From NCBI GenBank assembly GCA_021647315.1, contig JAKIUY010000009.1, positions 1-64,000 of the forward strand: a DNA stretch of 64,000 nt. The letters run 5' to 3'. Below, piece after piece: positions 43,251 to 51,476 of the stretch. The notes below the pieces were generated by a model. The model ran no database searches. It had not been told where the DNA came from and was given only the letters and a program-made list of their open reading frames with translations. Position 1 is the stretch's first letter. Every line of letters begins with the position of its first letter. This DNA comes from Victivallaceae bacterium (GTDB taxonomy: Bacteria; Verrucomicrobiota; Lentisphaeria; Victivallales; Victivallaceae). Both the position numbers and the translations under genes were made by a program.

Positions 43251-43646
43251 AAATATGACCTTTTTTTATTCACACAAGGCATGAAGGAAATGAAGATTAT
43301 TTTTTGAGGATTTATGAAAAAACTTCATGTCCTTCTTTTCTTATGTGATAGTTTTGGTTAAAATCTTTTTGGTTGTGGCTTTGCTGCTCTGTACTACTAA
43401 CCGTCATTTGCTGGTTTTTTATGCACGTTTTTGTTTTTGCGCAAATGTTACTTGTTGACAGACAAACTATTACATTTTATTTTTCAATAGTAGAATATTT
43501 ATAAAAAAATCATTCTGCATTCTAGCTTTTTTAAAAATGATTCTGTCACAAATGATTCTGTTAATTTTTTGGTTGCGGTTTTACTGCTTTGTGCTCCTTT
43601 GTGTAATAATACCCATCCCAAGCCCCAAGCCCCTAGCACCAAGCCC
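43251..43646. repeat. gene-free region, ATTCTG motifs and C-rich array
   Basis: Three AATCATTCTG-like motifs lie close together (43507-43557). At 43612-43653 is a C-rich low-complexity array (CCCATCCC, AAGCCCC, AAGCCCCTAG) that begins the queD 3' end. No gene and no clear terminator were found. Confidence 0.5.
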
Positions 43647-44018
43647 CTAGCCCTTAATATACGTCGCGCCTGACCCTGGAGATTCACAGACTCTAACTCT
43701 GGCAACGCTGATTCTGTCATCATCCATTTGGTCCGCAAGTTTTTCAAAAATAGTTTTTGCCAGGATTTCACTGGTCGGATTCTGATGTTGAAAATAGTCG
43801 AGATCTGACAAATTGGCGTGATCAAATTCATCAAGAATAGCGTCCAGTGATTTTTTCAGTTTTTTGAAATCAAGCGCAATCCCGATTTCATCAAGTTCAT
43901 CGGCCTGAACCACGGCCATTACAGTCCAGTTGTGACCGTGTAAATTCGAACAGTCACCTTGGTAGCCTTTTAAACGGTGAGCCGCCGAAAAATCTCTGGT
44001 TATATCAATTTCAAACAT
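43647..44018 (-). CDS. queD: 6-carboxy-5,6,7,8-tetrahydropterin synthase
   Basis: A 123-residue enzyme of queuosine synthesis, converting dihydroneopterin triphosphate to carboxytetrahydropterin. It has the zinc-binding HGH and catalytic Cys in DCSNLHGHNW, the first zinc His in SAAHRLKG, and the C-terminal glutamate in VRVCESPGSGATY. The ATG at 44018 is chosen over an upstream one because GAGGTAAA is 6-7 nt away and the start MFEIDI fits the family; the longer frame adds 32 unlike residues. Its last codons (Ile-Lys-Gly) and TAG stop lie in a low-complexity GGGCTAGGGGCTTGG array. Confidence 0.92.
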   Translation of the reverse strand: MFEIDITRDFSAAHRLKGYQGDCSNLHGHNWTVMAVVQADELDEIGIALDFKKLKKSLDAILDEFDHANLSDLDYFQHQNPTSEILAKTIFEKLADQMDDDRISVARVRVCESPGSGATYIKG

Positions 44019-44226
44019 AATTTTACCTCGTCTAGTTAGTGCCTGAACGAAAACGCCAATTATTTCATTTCGGCTCAAACCGCACACTAACGGCTTCAAA
44101 TCATCAAGCCACATACCGCAAGGGTATGCAACTTATGATTTAAAACCATTATTGCACAATTTGATCTCGAAATTAACTTAATTGAGAGTTTCCGTTCAGA
44201 CACTAGTTATAGTTTAAACCTAATCA

Positions 44227-45267
44227 TTATTTTATCGGCAATTCGCCGTTCTTTTTTATTGCTGCCGGTTTCGGGGTCGGATTATTAATCTCATCAGCTC
44301 GTCGCATGACTTCGTCAAGCGAAACCTGTTTGGCTGATAACCTAAGTTTCAGAATCTCAATTTTCTCCTGCTGCTTTTTCAGATCAACAGCCATCTGTTC
44401 AAGCTTCCGCAATTTTTCCAATTGCTGTTTAGCAAATGCGTCACGCTGCCTGGCCAATTCCGCGGCTTTTTCTTTTGCCGCGTCATCTCTGGCTTTATCC
44501 AGCATCGTTGCAAAATTCTCCCGTTGCTCTTTCAGACCGGCTTTGAGCTCAGCAACATTTTTTTTGTAATCAACCGCATTGCGATCAAGTTGGACTCCGA
44601 TACGGTTAAGTTCTGCTGTCTGCTTATTAATGGTCTGACGAGTACCCTGCAAGGTCTGCTTGTTCAGCTCCAGCCCGGCAACAACACTGCGATTCTGTTC
44701 TTTCGTGATTGTCTGATTATTAACCAGTTGATATTTCTGTTCATCAATAACCTGTTTAATTTTGACGACCGCAACCGCAAATGCGGCCATCAATAGAGCA
44801 AAAAGCACCATTGCCGTCAGATACCAACGGCCTATTTTTCTGGTAACCTGCCTGTTTTGCTGCTGAGCAGTGGAAATATATTGCGAGATCTCTTCAAGTC
44901 TCGTGCCGAATATCTTGGTAAGTTCTTCACTCTGAAGATTTACACTTGGCAACAAATTGTCTTCCTCTGCCTGCGATGCGGATGCGTTGCCGGATGATTT
45001 TTTACCCGGGACGGCCGCCACCTCAGCTTGAACCGGATGACGCCGGGCAAGTTCCTGTTCAATTTCATAAGATGATTTTTCTTTGACTCGCAACTCAGCA
45101 ATTTCCTGCAAAACCTTGAGTGAACTTTCAAAGAACATTTTCCGTTTGCCGCGTTTGGCAAATTCGATATATTGTTCATACCTCACTAACCAATCATTAA
45201 TCGTACTACGCGGTAGTTCCAGTTCATGAACCAACTCAGTTATGGTATAACTTTTTCTCTTTTCCAT
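44227..45267 (-). CDS. membrane-anchored MerR-like protein with coiled coil
   Basis: A 346-residue protein with an unusual order of parts. A MerR/helix-turn-helix domain (residues 1-72: YTITELVHELELPRSTINDW, FFESSLKVLQEIAELR) is followed by a low-complexity linker, one TM helix (about 150-171: WYLTAMVLFALLMAAFAVAV), then a long Gln/Lys/Glu-rich coiled coil (172-330). If the N-terminus is cytoplasmic, the coiled coil is periplasmic. The layout suggests a DNA-membrane tether or a membrane-linked regulator. I know no family with certainty. The gene has no close partner, with a gap of 228 bp to ribF filled mostly by a heptamer array. Confidence 0.65.
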   Translation of the reverse strand: MEKRKSYTITELVHELELPRSTINDWLVRYEQYIEFAKRGKRKMFFESSLKVLQEIAELRVKEKSSYEIEQELARRHPVQAEVAAVPGKKSSGNASASQAEEDNLLPSVNLQSEELTKIFGTRLEEISQYISTAQQQNRQVTRKIGRWYLTAMVLFALLMAAFAVAVVKIKQVIDEQKYQLVNNQTITKEQNRSVVAGLELNKQTLQGTRQTINKQTAELNRIGVQLDRNAVDYKKNVAELKAGLKEQRENFATMLDKARDDAAKEKAAELARQRDAFAKQQLEKLRKLEQMAVDLKKQQEKIEILKLRLSAKQVSLDEVMRRADEINNPTPKPAAIKKNGELPIK

Positions 45268-45362
45268 ACTCTGTCATCCTTTTTATATATGATCGGTTTG
45301 TGGCGTATCATCGTCCAGCCTGTTGTCACGGACAAAACGGACTACCCAAAATTAAACCTGCC

Positions 45363-45489
45363 CTAGCTTCTAGCTTCTAGCTTCTAGCTTCTAGCTTCTA
45401 GCTTCTAGCTTCTAGCTTCTAGCTTCTAGCTTCTAGCTTCTAGCTTCTAGCTTCTAGCTTCTAGCTTCTAGCTTCTAGCTTCTAGCTTC
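45363..45489. repeat. heptanucleotide tandem array (CTAGCTT)n at the ribF 3' end
   Basis: About 18 uninterrupted copies of CTAGCTT (127 bp), followed to 45519 by imperfect copies that run into the ribF reading frame. The last ribF codons (Lys-Leu-Glu-Ala-Arg-Asn) and its TAG stop belong to this degenerate part. Because the unit is 7 bp, copy-number change shifts the frame, but TAG occurs in every frame within three units. Confidence 0.9.
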
Positions 45490-45495
45490 CAATTT

Positions 45496-46464
45496 CTAGT
45501 TTCTAGCTTCCAGCTTCTGTCTAACCTCTCCTATATCCTTTGCAATCTGTTTTTTCAGTTCCATGTACGACGGGTAACTGCGCTCCTCACGTAGATAACT
45601 AACCAATTCAACTTCAAGCGGTTGACCATAAAGTTCCCCAGTAAAACCGATCAGATGCACTTCGACTCTTCGGTTGCGGTCAGACAGCCGGTTATAGGTC
45701 GGAGAAATACCTATATTAACTGCGGCATCATACTCTTTACCGGCAAAATATGCTCTGGCAACGTACACTCCGTCCGGGGGCATTATACCATGTTTAAGAT
45801 TAAGATTAGCGGTTGGGCAGGAGAGCTCGCCCGTTGCAACATTATGCCCTTTCTCAACTATTCCGGATAATGAGTAACGCCAGCCAAGCATTTGCTCTGC
45901 TTTGTCGAGCAAGCCGGTTGAAATTGCTCGGCGAATCAGCGTACTGCTGATCATTTCTCCACTGGGGGCAAGTTCATCAACTGCCGTAAAATCAAAATGC
46001 CCCTGCACGGCAAATGATTTCAAGTTTTCTACATTACCCATCCCGTCAGCTCCGAAACGCCAATTACTGCCGACACTGATTCCGCATAGCTCGATATTAT
46101 CTACTTTGAGGCAATTATGAATAAACTCATCCGGTGGCATAGCTGAAAATTCTCTGGTAAACGGAATTGTTACTACTGCATGTACACCGTAATGGTGCAG
46201 TAAGGCATTTTTTTTCTCCGGCGGGATCAGCAGCTTAGGCGCGGGGCGCGCACCGATAACTTCCCGGGGATGCGGATAAAAGGTCACTGCAATCGGTTCA
46301 GCCCGGTTTTGTTTTGCCATTTCGTTTAATTTGCGCAATAGCAGTTGGTGACCGCAATGCACGCCGTCAAACACCCCGATGGCAATCACAATCCGTTTGA
46401 TATTATACCCTGACAAATCTGTCAGGGATGATACATTTATAATTTTATTTACTCTGTTTTCCAT
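45496..46464 (-). CDS. ribF: bifunctional riboflavin kinase/FAD synthetase
   Basis: A 322-residue enzyme making FMN and FAD. The N-terminal nucleotidyltransferase (FMN adenylyltransferase) has GVFDGVHCGHQLLL and FYPHPREV. The C-terminal flavokinase has YSLSGIVEKGHNVATGEL, CPTANLNLK and EVHLIGFTGELYGQ. Length is normal. An 8-bp hairpin (CCCTGACA-aatc-TGTCAGGG) lies in the coding 5' part at 46407-46426. The 3' end of the gene runs into the heptanucleotide array described at 45363. Confidence 0.93.
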   Translation of the reverse strand: MENRVNKIINVSSLTDLSGYNIKRIVIAIGVFDGVHCGHQLLLRKLNEMAKQNRAEPIAVTFYPHPREVIGARPAPKLLIPPEKKNALLHHYGVHAVVTIPFTREFSAMPPDEFIHNCLKVDNIELCGISVGSNWRFGADGMGNVENLKSFAVQGHFDFTAVDELAPSGEMISSTLIRRAISTGLLDKAEQMLGWRYSLSGIVEKGHNVATGELSCPTANLNLKHGIMPPDGVYVARAYFAGKEYDAAVNIGISPTYNRLSDRNRRVEVHLIGFTGELYGQPLEVELVSYLREERSYPSYMELKKQIAKDIGEVRQKLEARN

Positions 46465-46548
46465 TCTATAAAAATAGCTTTCAAAGTGATAAAATCAACA
46501 GTTATCCGTTATTTATCCGTCATTTATCCGTCATTTCTGTAAGCATAA

Positions 46549-47220
46549 TCAAGCAAATTCAATTGCCTGATAACATTGTGGCAGATGGAAATTCAGTTCA
46601 GAAACCGGATTCCAGCTGGCCCAGTGCGGATTGGACGTCTGATCCCCGCATTTATAAAAGTTCGCTCGCCAGACCGTTCCGTTTTCCGGCACGCTGCAAC
46701 CGGTATATCGACTGAAAACAGTGAATGGAAGAAATGCGCCAAGTCGCCATTCGGTGTCTCCGACCATTTCTGGATTAACGATACTGGGCATGCTGTGGAA
46801 TATTTCTATTTCAGCCGCATCATCATGATTAAGATTCTGATAATCAGTAAATCCTTCAGCCGTTCTGGTACAATCTTTTACACATGATGCCAACATATTA
46901 CCGCCGCAATTGAATTCAAAATTGATATAACTACCATTACCGTCCGGTTCGACAAAAAACTCAACGCAGCTGTCACGGCAGACCGATTCGTTAAGTCTGG
47001 TTGTTGTGCTTCTGACATAACGATCTTTGACTGTAAACAGCATATAGATGCCACTGTTGTCATAAAGCACCCGGCATTTTGTTTCGGGCCGGTAGCTGCC
47101 AGCTGTCGGTGTCGCAAAAAAGTTACTAATTTCAACAGTATCAGCCTGTTCCCAGGTTTCACTGTCCCATGCTGCATTTAACGCAACCGGCATCGTGGTC
47201 TTTCTGATAAAATAATGCAT
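46549..47220 (-). CDS. CBM9-like carbohydrate-binding protein
   Basis: A 223-residue protein resembling carbohydrate-binding module family 9 (CBM9-like 1): ALNAAWDSETWEQADTVEIS, then CRVLYDNSGIYMLFTVKDRY, the central CVEFFVEPDGNGSYINFEF, and the closing WRLGAFLPF and FYKCGDQ...PHWASWNPV. No signal peptide is seen, so it may be cytoplasmic or exported by another route. The start at 47220 has AAGAGAT upstream; the longer frame from 47259 adds only 13 residues. Such stand-alone modules are common in PVC bacteria. Ligand unknown. Confidence 0.72.
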   Translation of the reverse strand: MHYFIRKTTMPVALNAAWDSETWEQADTVEISNFFATPTAGSYRPETKCRVLYDNSGIYMLFTVKDRYVRSTTTRLNESVCRDSCVEFFVEPDGNGSYINFEFNCGGNMLASCVKDCTRTAEGFTDYQNLNHDDAAEIEIFHSMPSIVNPEMVGDTEWRLGAFLPFTVFSRYTGCSVPENGTVWRANFYKCGDQTSNPHWASWNPVSELNFHLPQCYQAIEFA

Positions 47221-47375
47221 TACTATCTCTTTTTTATTATAATGTTTATAACATGGCATAGGCGTTTATAAGACGTACAAATTAACATCATCGCCTGTGT
47301 CTTTTCTCAGGGGGGATGCCCGAGCTACTTTTTCGATGCTTCGCATCTGACTCACCCAATGTGGGAGCCAACCTC

Positions 47376-47398
47376 TAAGACACGTTCACAGTCACGTG
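47376..47398 (+). repeat. 23-bp direct repeat, copy 1
   Basis: TAAGACACGTTCACAGTCAC then GTG. The copy at 48680-48702 differs at one position and has the same orientation. Together they bracket the LivJ-like gene. Confidence 0.5.
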
Positions 47399-47422
47399 CC
47401 GTGCGGCGAATGAACGCCCAAA

Positions 47423-48565
47423 TTACTTTGTTAAGGGTGGAATAATTCCAATCAGTTCTGTGACAAAACTGCCATTGGGTAACTTGTTCACTCGTTCGAC
47501 AAAAACCGTTTTCACTGCGTTGCCGTCGGATTTGATTGTAATATCACCGGTAACTCCCGGAAAATTTTTGACCTCAGTCAGTTGTTTCTCCAGGTTTTTC
47601 AACTCGCCATTGCGGATCAGTCCGGCAATTATAGCGATAGTGTCATAGCCCTGAGCAGCGCACAACCCTGGCTCGTCGCCATCGTTGCTCCGCTTATAGC
47701 CGGCAACAAAACTTTTTACCGGCGGGAAATTGTATGTGGCACTGAACATTGTCGAGAAAAAACAGCGATTAACATTTCTGCCTGATGAGGTCAGCAGTTC
47801 TGCTTCATCCCAGCCATCACCACCGAATACCTGACCGCTGAAACCCTGCTTGCGAGCCGCTTTAATGATTTTATTAGCTTCCGGCAGGTAAGTAGGAGCA
47901 AAAATTGCTTCAACTTCAGTATTAATAATTTGTTTGACAAGTACAGCAAAATTATTTGCATCCTGCCTGGAATAACCGACCTTAAGGGCGACCTCACCCC
48001 CAGCTTTTTTGTAGGCGGCTGAGAATGAACGGGCTAGTCCCTTGCTGTATTCACCGTCTTCATCAATATTAATCAGAATACCCAAACGTTTGATCTTCAG
48101 CCTGAGCTTGACAAAGTTGCCCAATGCTTCACCTTGATACGAGTCGGAAAAACATGTACGGAACATATAGGGATTGTTTTCAGTTACAATATCACTGGTC
48201 GAAGTAGGGGTGATTACCGGAAGCTTAAAACGGCTGGCAAACGGTTTCAGCACCGCGGTGTTGCTTGATGCATAGGCGCCGATGACAATCGGCACCCCTT
48301 CCTCTGCCAACTGGCGAAATGCAGTAATCGTTCCTGTTGGCGTACTTTGATTATCTTTAATCGACAGCTTAAGTTTTACCTTATGTTTCGCATTATAATG
48401 CTGGATGAAATATTCAATTCCGCTGATAACCCTGATGCCGTAAGGTGCAAACTCGCCGGTTTGCGGCATAATTACCCCTACCCTCACACTTGGTTCAGGA
48501 TCCACGCTCTGACAACCGCATAACAGCAATGACAGAGTTCCAATCATTATCAATAATTTTTTCAT
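47423..48565 (-). CDS. LivJ-like ABC transporter substrate-binding lipoprotein
   Basis: A 380-residue periplasmic binding protein of the branched-chain amino acid type (type I fold). The signal ends in a lipobox (LSLLLCGC). The mature part has VRVGVIMPQTGEFAPYG at the start, LSIKDNQSTPTGTITAFRQL, VIGAYASSNTAVLKPFASRF (ligand-binding region), VITPTSTSDIVTENNPYMFR and IFAPTYLPEANKIIKAARKQ. ATG at 48565 follows GGAG at a good distance; a TTG four codons earlier is less likely. No permease or ATPase genes are adjacent, so it may be an orphan or a receptor. It is flanked by 23-bp direct repeats. Confidence 0.85.
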   Translation of the reverse strand: MKKLLIMIGTLSLLLCGCQSVDPEPSVRVGVIMPQTGEFAPYGIRVISGIEYFIQHYNAKHKVKLKLSIKDNQSTPTGTITAFRQLAEEGVPIVIGAYASSNTAVLKPFASRFKLPVITPTSTSDIVTENNPYMFRTCFSDSYQGEALGNFVKLRLKIKRLGILINIDEDGEYSKGLARSFSAAYKKAGGEVALKVGYSRQDANNFAVLVKQIINTEVEAIFAPTYLPEANKIIKAARKQGFSGQVFGGDGWDEAELLTSSGRNVNRCFFSTMFSATYNFPPVKSFVAGYKRSNDGDEPGLCAAQGYDTIAIIAGLIRNGELKNLEKQLTEVKNFPGVTGDITIKSDGNAVKTVFVERVNKLPNGSFVTELIGIIPPLTK

Positions 48566-48679
48566 TGTCGTCTCCAATTTTATATCTGTTTAAACCTTAA
48601 CCGCATAGTCACAATTATGCAAGTCCATACAGTATTAAAGAGTCGCTAAATTTATAATTTTCGTAAGACAGATGCTCCC

Positions 48680-48702
48680 GTAAGACACGTTCAAAGTCAC
48701 GT
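48680..48702 (+). repeat. 23-bp direct repeat, copy 2
   Basis: TAAGACACGTTCAAAGTCAC then GTG, the partner of 47376-47398 with a single mismatch. It lies about 115 bp before the LivJ-like gene start. Confidence 0.5.
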
Positions 48703-48840
48703 GGCACTGTCATAAGCAACTAAAGACAGCCTAAAAGAACTGTCATACCGGGCAACTATGCATCCAATCACAACGCGTCAAAATTAGAGTGAGGTATTAC
48801 ATAACAGTGGTGAAAAATACAAAAAAAATCCTATTGGATA

Positions 48841-48885
48841 TTGACTTGGAAAAGATGACTGCTATAATAACGTGTAGTTACACGT
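48841..48885 (+). promoter_or_regulatory. sigma-70 promoter with overlapping operator before the GH116-LacI operon
   Basis: TTGACT (48841-48846) and TATAAT (48863-48868) with a 16-nt spacer form a near-consensus housekeeping promoter. The palindrome ACGTGTA-gt-TACACGT (48870-48885) covers the expected transcription start, a usual position for a LacI-family operator. The LacI-type gene is the second gene of the operon, so autoregulation is likely. Confidence 0.72.
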
Positions 48886-48894
48886 AAGTTTATA

Positions 48895-48982
48895 CTGTTT
48901 TGCGATCTAAAAGCTATTAAAGAGCTGCGCGGTTGAGTTTGATAACGCACGGAAAACTAGCTAAAAGAAGACACTTGTGTAT
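48895..48982 (-). repeat. R2 repeat, full copy, in the operon leader
   Basis: The reverse complement matches 33438-33524 and 42488-42572 (GATCTAAAAGCTATTAAAGA here equals TCTTTAATAGCTTTTAGATC there). It sits between the promoter at 48841 and the GH116-like start at 49008, so it should be transcribed as part of the leader. Confidence 0.65.
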
Positions 48983-49007
48983 CAATCAATTTTAATGGGG
49001 CTGTATA

Positions 49008-51476
49008 ATGAGTGACCAGAAAAGAGAATTTAATGGTGTTTATGAGGGTGAATGTTTAAATAAACCGGCGTTTCCTCTAGGGGGGCTTGGGGCTGGCATG
49101 ATTTGCCTGGAGGGCATGGGGGCGCTGTCACATGTCTCTCTAAGACATAAACCGGATGTATTGAATACTCCCTGTATGTTTTCAGCACTAAAAATAAAGG
49201 GTGAGAATGGCGTTGCCAAGTTGTTGGAAGGATCGATTGCCGATTGGAAAATTTTGTTTCCTTTTAAAGCCACGGCATCAGGCAATATGACCTCGACCGG
49301 AAATGGCCATAACGGTGATCATTTTGGTTTACCACGTTTCGCCACCGCTAAATTTTCGGCACAATTCCCATTCGGAACAGTTCAGCTATGCGACGAAGAA
49401 ATTCCACTGGCAGTCTCCATTGAAGGCTGGAGTCCGTTTATTCCTCAGGATTCAACTAACAGCAGTCTGCCGGTTGCCGGTTTGGAATACTGCTTTAAAA
49501 ACAATACCGGGTCAACGATTGAAGCGACCTATTCTTTTAATTCAGTAAATTTAATGAAATTTGGCACTGCAAACAGTCAAGTGGTTAGAAAAATTGCCAA
49601 TGGTTTTGTATTTGAACAGCAGGCGACTGAAGCAAACCCAGAATATGAAGGTTATTTTTCAGCCCAGGTGCTTGATGAAGCAACGGTAAACCCGGCCTGG
49701 TTCAGAGGTGGATGGTTTGATGCATTGTCAATTGTCTGGCAGGATATTGCGGCTGATAATTGTCAGGGAAAAGCTGAGATTACAACTGGAGATCCCAGCC
49801 CGGGAGCCAGTCTGTTTGTCCCGCTGTCAATTGCGCCGGGCGAAGAAAAAAGGGTTAAACTGCTATTGAGTTGGTATGTGCCGGTATCGGATGTTCGGAC
49901 TGGAGATGTCGTGCAATGTTGTATGACTGATAGTCTGAACAGTGACAAAGCAACCTATAAGCCATGGTATGCGGTTAAATTTGACTCAATCTCGAAAATT
50001 TCAGCGTACTGGAAAGAAAATTATTCTGATTTAAAAGAAAAATCGGCACTGTTCAGGCATACTTTTTACGATACAAGTCTGCCGAATGAGGTTATTGAGG
50101 CAGTGGCGGCGAATTTAACTATTCTAAAATCTCCGACTGTAATGCGTCAGCACGACGGGCGGCTTTGGTGCTGGGAAGGTTGTTGTGATTGTGCCGGATG
50201 CTGTGCCGGGTCATGTACTCATGTCTGGAATTATGCTCAGGCACTCCCGCATCTATTTCCTGAACTGGAACGTTCATTAAGGCAAACTGAATTTAATGAA
50301 AATCAGAACACCGCCGGTCATCAGGCATTTCGAGCTTCAATACCGATTCGTCCTGCTGAACATGATTTTCATGCCGCGTCAGACGGTCAACTTGGGGGAA
50401 TTATGAAATTGCACCGCGAATGGCGGATTAAAGGCGATAATGATTGGCTTATAGAATATTGGCCGAAAGCTAAACTTAGTATCGATTACTGTACCAAAAC
50501 CTGGGATCCGGACCGTAAAGGGGTGCTTGAAGAACCACATCACAATACCTATGATATTGAATTCTGGGGACCGGACGGCATGTGTTCGAGCTTTTACCTT
50601 GGAGCCTTGAAGGCTATGGTCTTAATGGGTAAAGCTCTGGCAGAAAATACCGCAGAATATCAAGAGCTGTTTGATAAAGGGCGCCAATATCTTGAAACTA
50701 AATTATACAATGGGGAATATTTTATTCAGGAGATCGAATGGCAGAACCTAAAGGCTGAAAATCCCGCGGAAGCGATTAAATTTACCGGGTTAACGAAATC
50801 ATATTCACCGGAAGTGCTTGAACTGCTTGAAAAAGAGGGTCCGAGATACCAGTACGGTAACGGTTGTCTCGCTGACGGCGTCCTCGGAGCCTGGATGGCG
50901 AAAACTTGTGGAATTGGTGAAATTCTTGATCCGGCAAAAGTTAAAAGCCACCTGCTGGCGGTGCATAAATATAATCTTAAAACTGATCTTTCCAATCATC
51001 CAAATCCCCAACGCCCAACCTATGCGCTCGGCAAAGAGGGTGGGCTGTTATTATGCAGTTGGCCGCATGGCGATGCATTGTCATTGCCATTTGTCTACAG
51101 CAATGAAGTATGGCCCGGAATTGAATATCAGGTTGCCAGCCATTTGATGATGATAGGCTGCGCTGAGAAAGGGCTTGAGATTGTCAGAGAGGTCAGAAAA
51201 CGTTACGATGGTCGGGCAAGAAATCCTTTCAATGAATATGAATGCGGCCATTGGTATGCCAGAGCAATGTCAAGTTATGCCCTGCTTCAAGGCTTAACCG
51301 GCATCAGTTATGATGCAGGAACTGCGACCTTAACCGTTAAGCCCGCAATGAAAGGTGATTGCACCGCCTTTTTATCCACCGCAACCGGCTATGGTACAGT
51401 TGAAGTTAAAGCAGGTAAAGTTGCTCTTGATGTTAAATCTGGAACTATTCCGGTGAAAACTATGGTTTTGCTATGA
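49008..51476 (+). CDS. GH116-like glycosidase
   Basis: An 822-residue protein resembling glycoside hydrolase family 116 (beta-glucosidase/glucosylceramidase-like). An N-terminal beta-sandwich (FPLGGLGAGMICLEGMGALS, GLEYCFKNNTGSTIEATYSF) precedes a C-terminal (alpha/alpha)6-like barrel (CTHVWNYAQALPHLFPELER, HNTYDIEFWGPDGMCSSFY, GIEYQVASHLMMIG, NEYECGHWYARAMSSYALLQ). The aspartate in HNTYDIE is in the place of the family's acid/base residue. No signal peptide is visible, so it probably acts on imported oligosaccharides. The stop overlaps the LacI start (ATGA). A cysteine cluster (CCDCAGCCAGSC) just before the barrel is notable. Confidence 0.82.
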   Translation: MSDQKREFNGVYEGECLNKPAFPLGGLGAGMICLEGMGALSHVSLRHKPDVLNTPCMFSALKIKGENGVAKLLEGSIADWKILFPFKATASGNMTSTGNGHNGDHFGLPRFATAKFSAQFPFGTVQLCDEEIPLAVSIEGWSPFIPQDSTNSSLPVAGLEYCFKNNTGSTIEATYSFNSVNLMKFGTANSQVVRKIANGFVFEQQATEANPEYEGYFSAQVLDEATVNPAWFRGGWFDALSIVWQDIAADNCQGKAEITTGDPSPGASLFVPLSIAPGEEKRVKLLLSWYVPVSDVRTGDVVQCCMTDSLNSDKATYKPWYAVKFDSISKISAYWKENYSDLKEKSALFRHTFYDTSLPNEVIEAVAANLTILKSPTVMRQHDGRLWCWEGCCDCAGCCAGSCTHVWNYAQALPHLFPELERSLRQTEFNENQNTAGHQAFRASIPIRPAEHDFHAASDGQLGGIMKLHREWRIKGDNDWLIEYWPKAKLSIDYCTKTWDPDRKGVLEEPHHNTYDIEFWGPDGMCSSFYLGALKAMVLMGKALAENTAEYQELFDKGRQYLETKLYNGEYFIQEIEWQNLKAENPAEAIKFTGLTKSYSPEVLELLEKEGPRYQYGNGCLADGVLGAWMAKTCGIGEILDPAKVKSHLLAVHKYNLKTDLSNHPNPQRPTYALGKEGGLLLCSWPHGDALSLPFVYSNEVWPGIEYQVASHLMMIGCAEKGLEIVREVRKRYDGRARNPFNEYECGHWYARAMSSYALLQGLTGISYDAGTATLTVKPAMKGDCTAFLSTATGYGTVEVKAGKVALDVKSGTIPVKTMVLL

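Noticed and set aside
45363-45489. CRISPR array
   Set aside because: The repeat is a 7-bp tandem unit with no spacers, and no cas genes are in the window.
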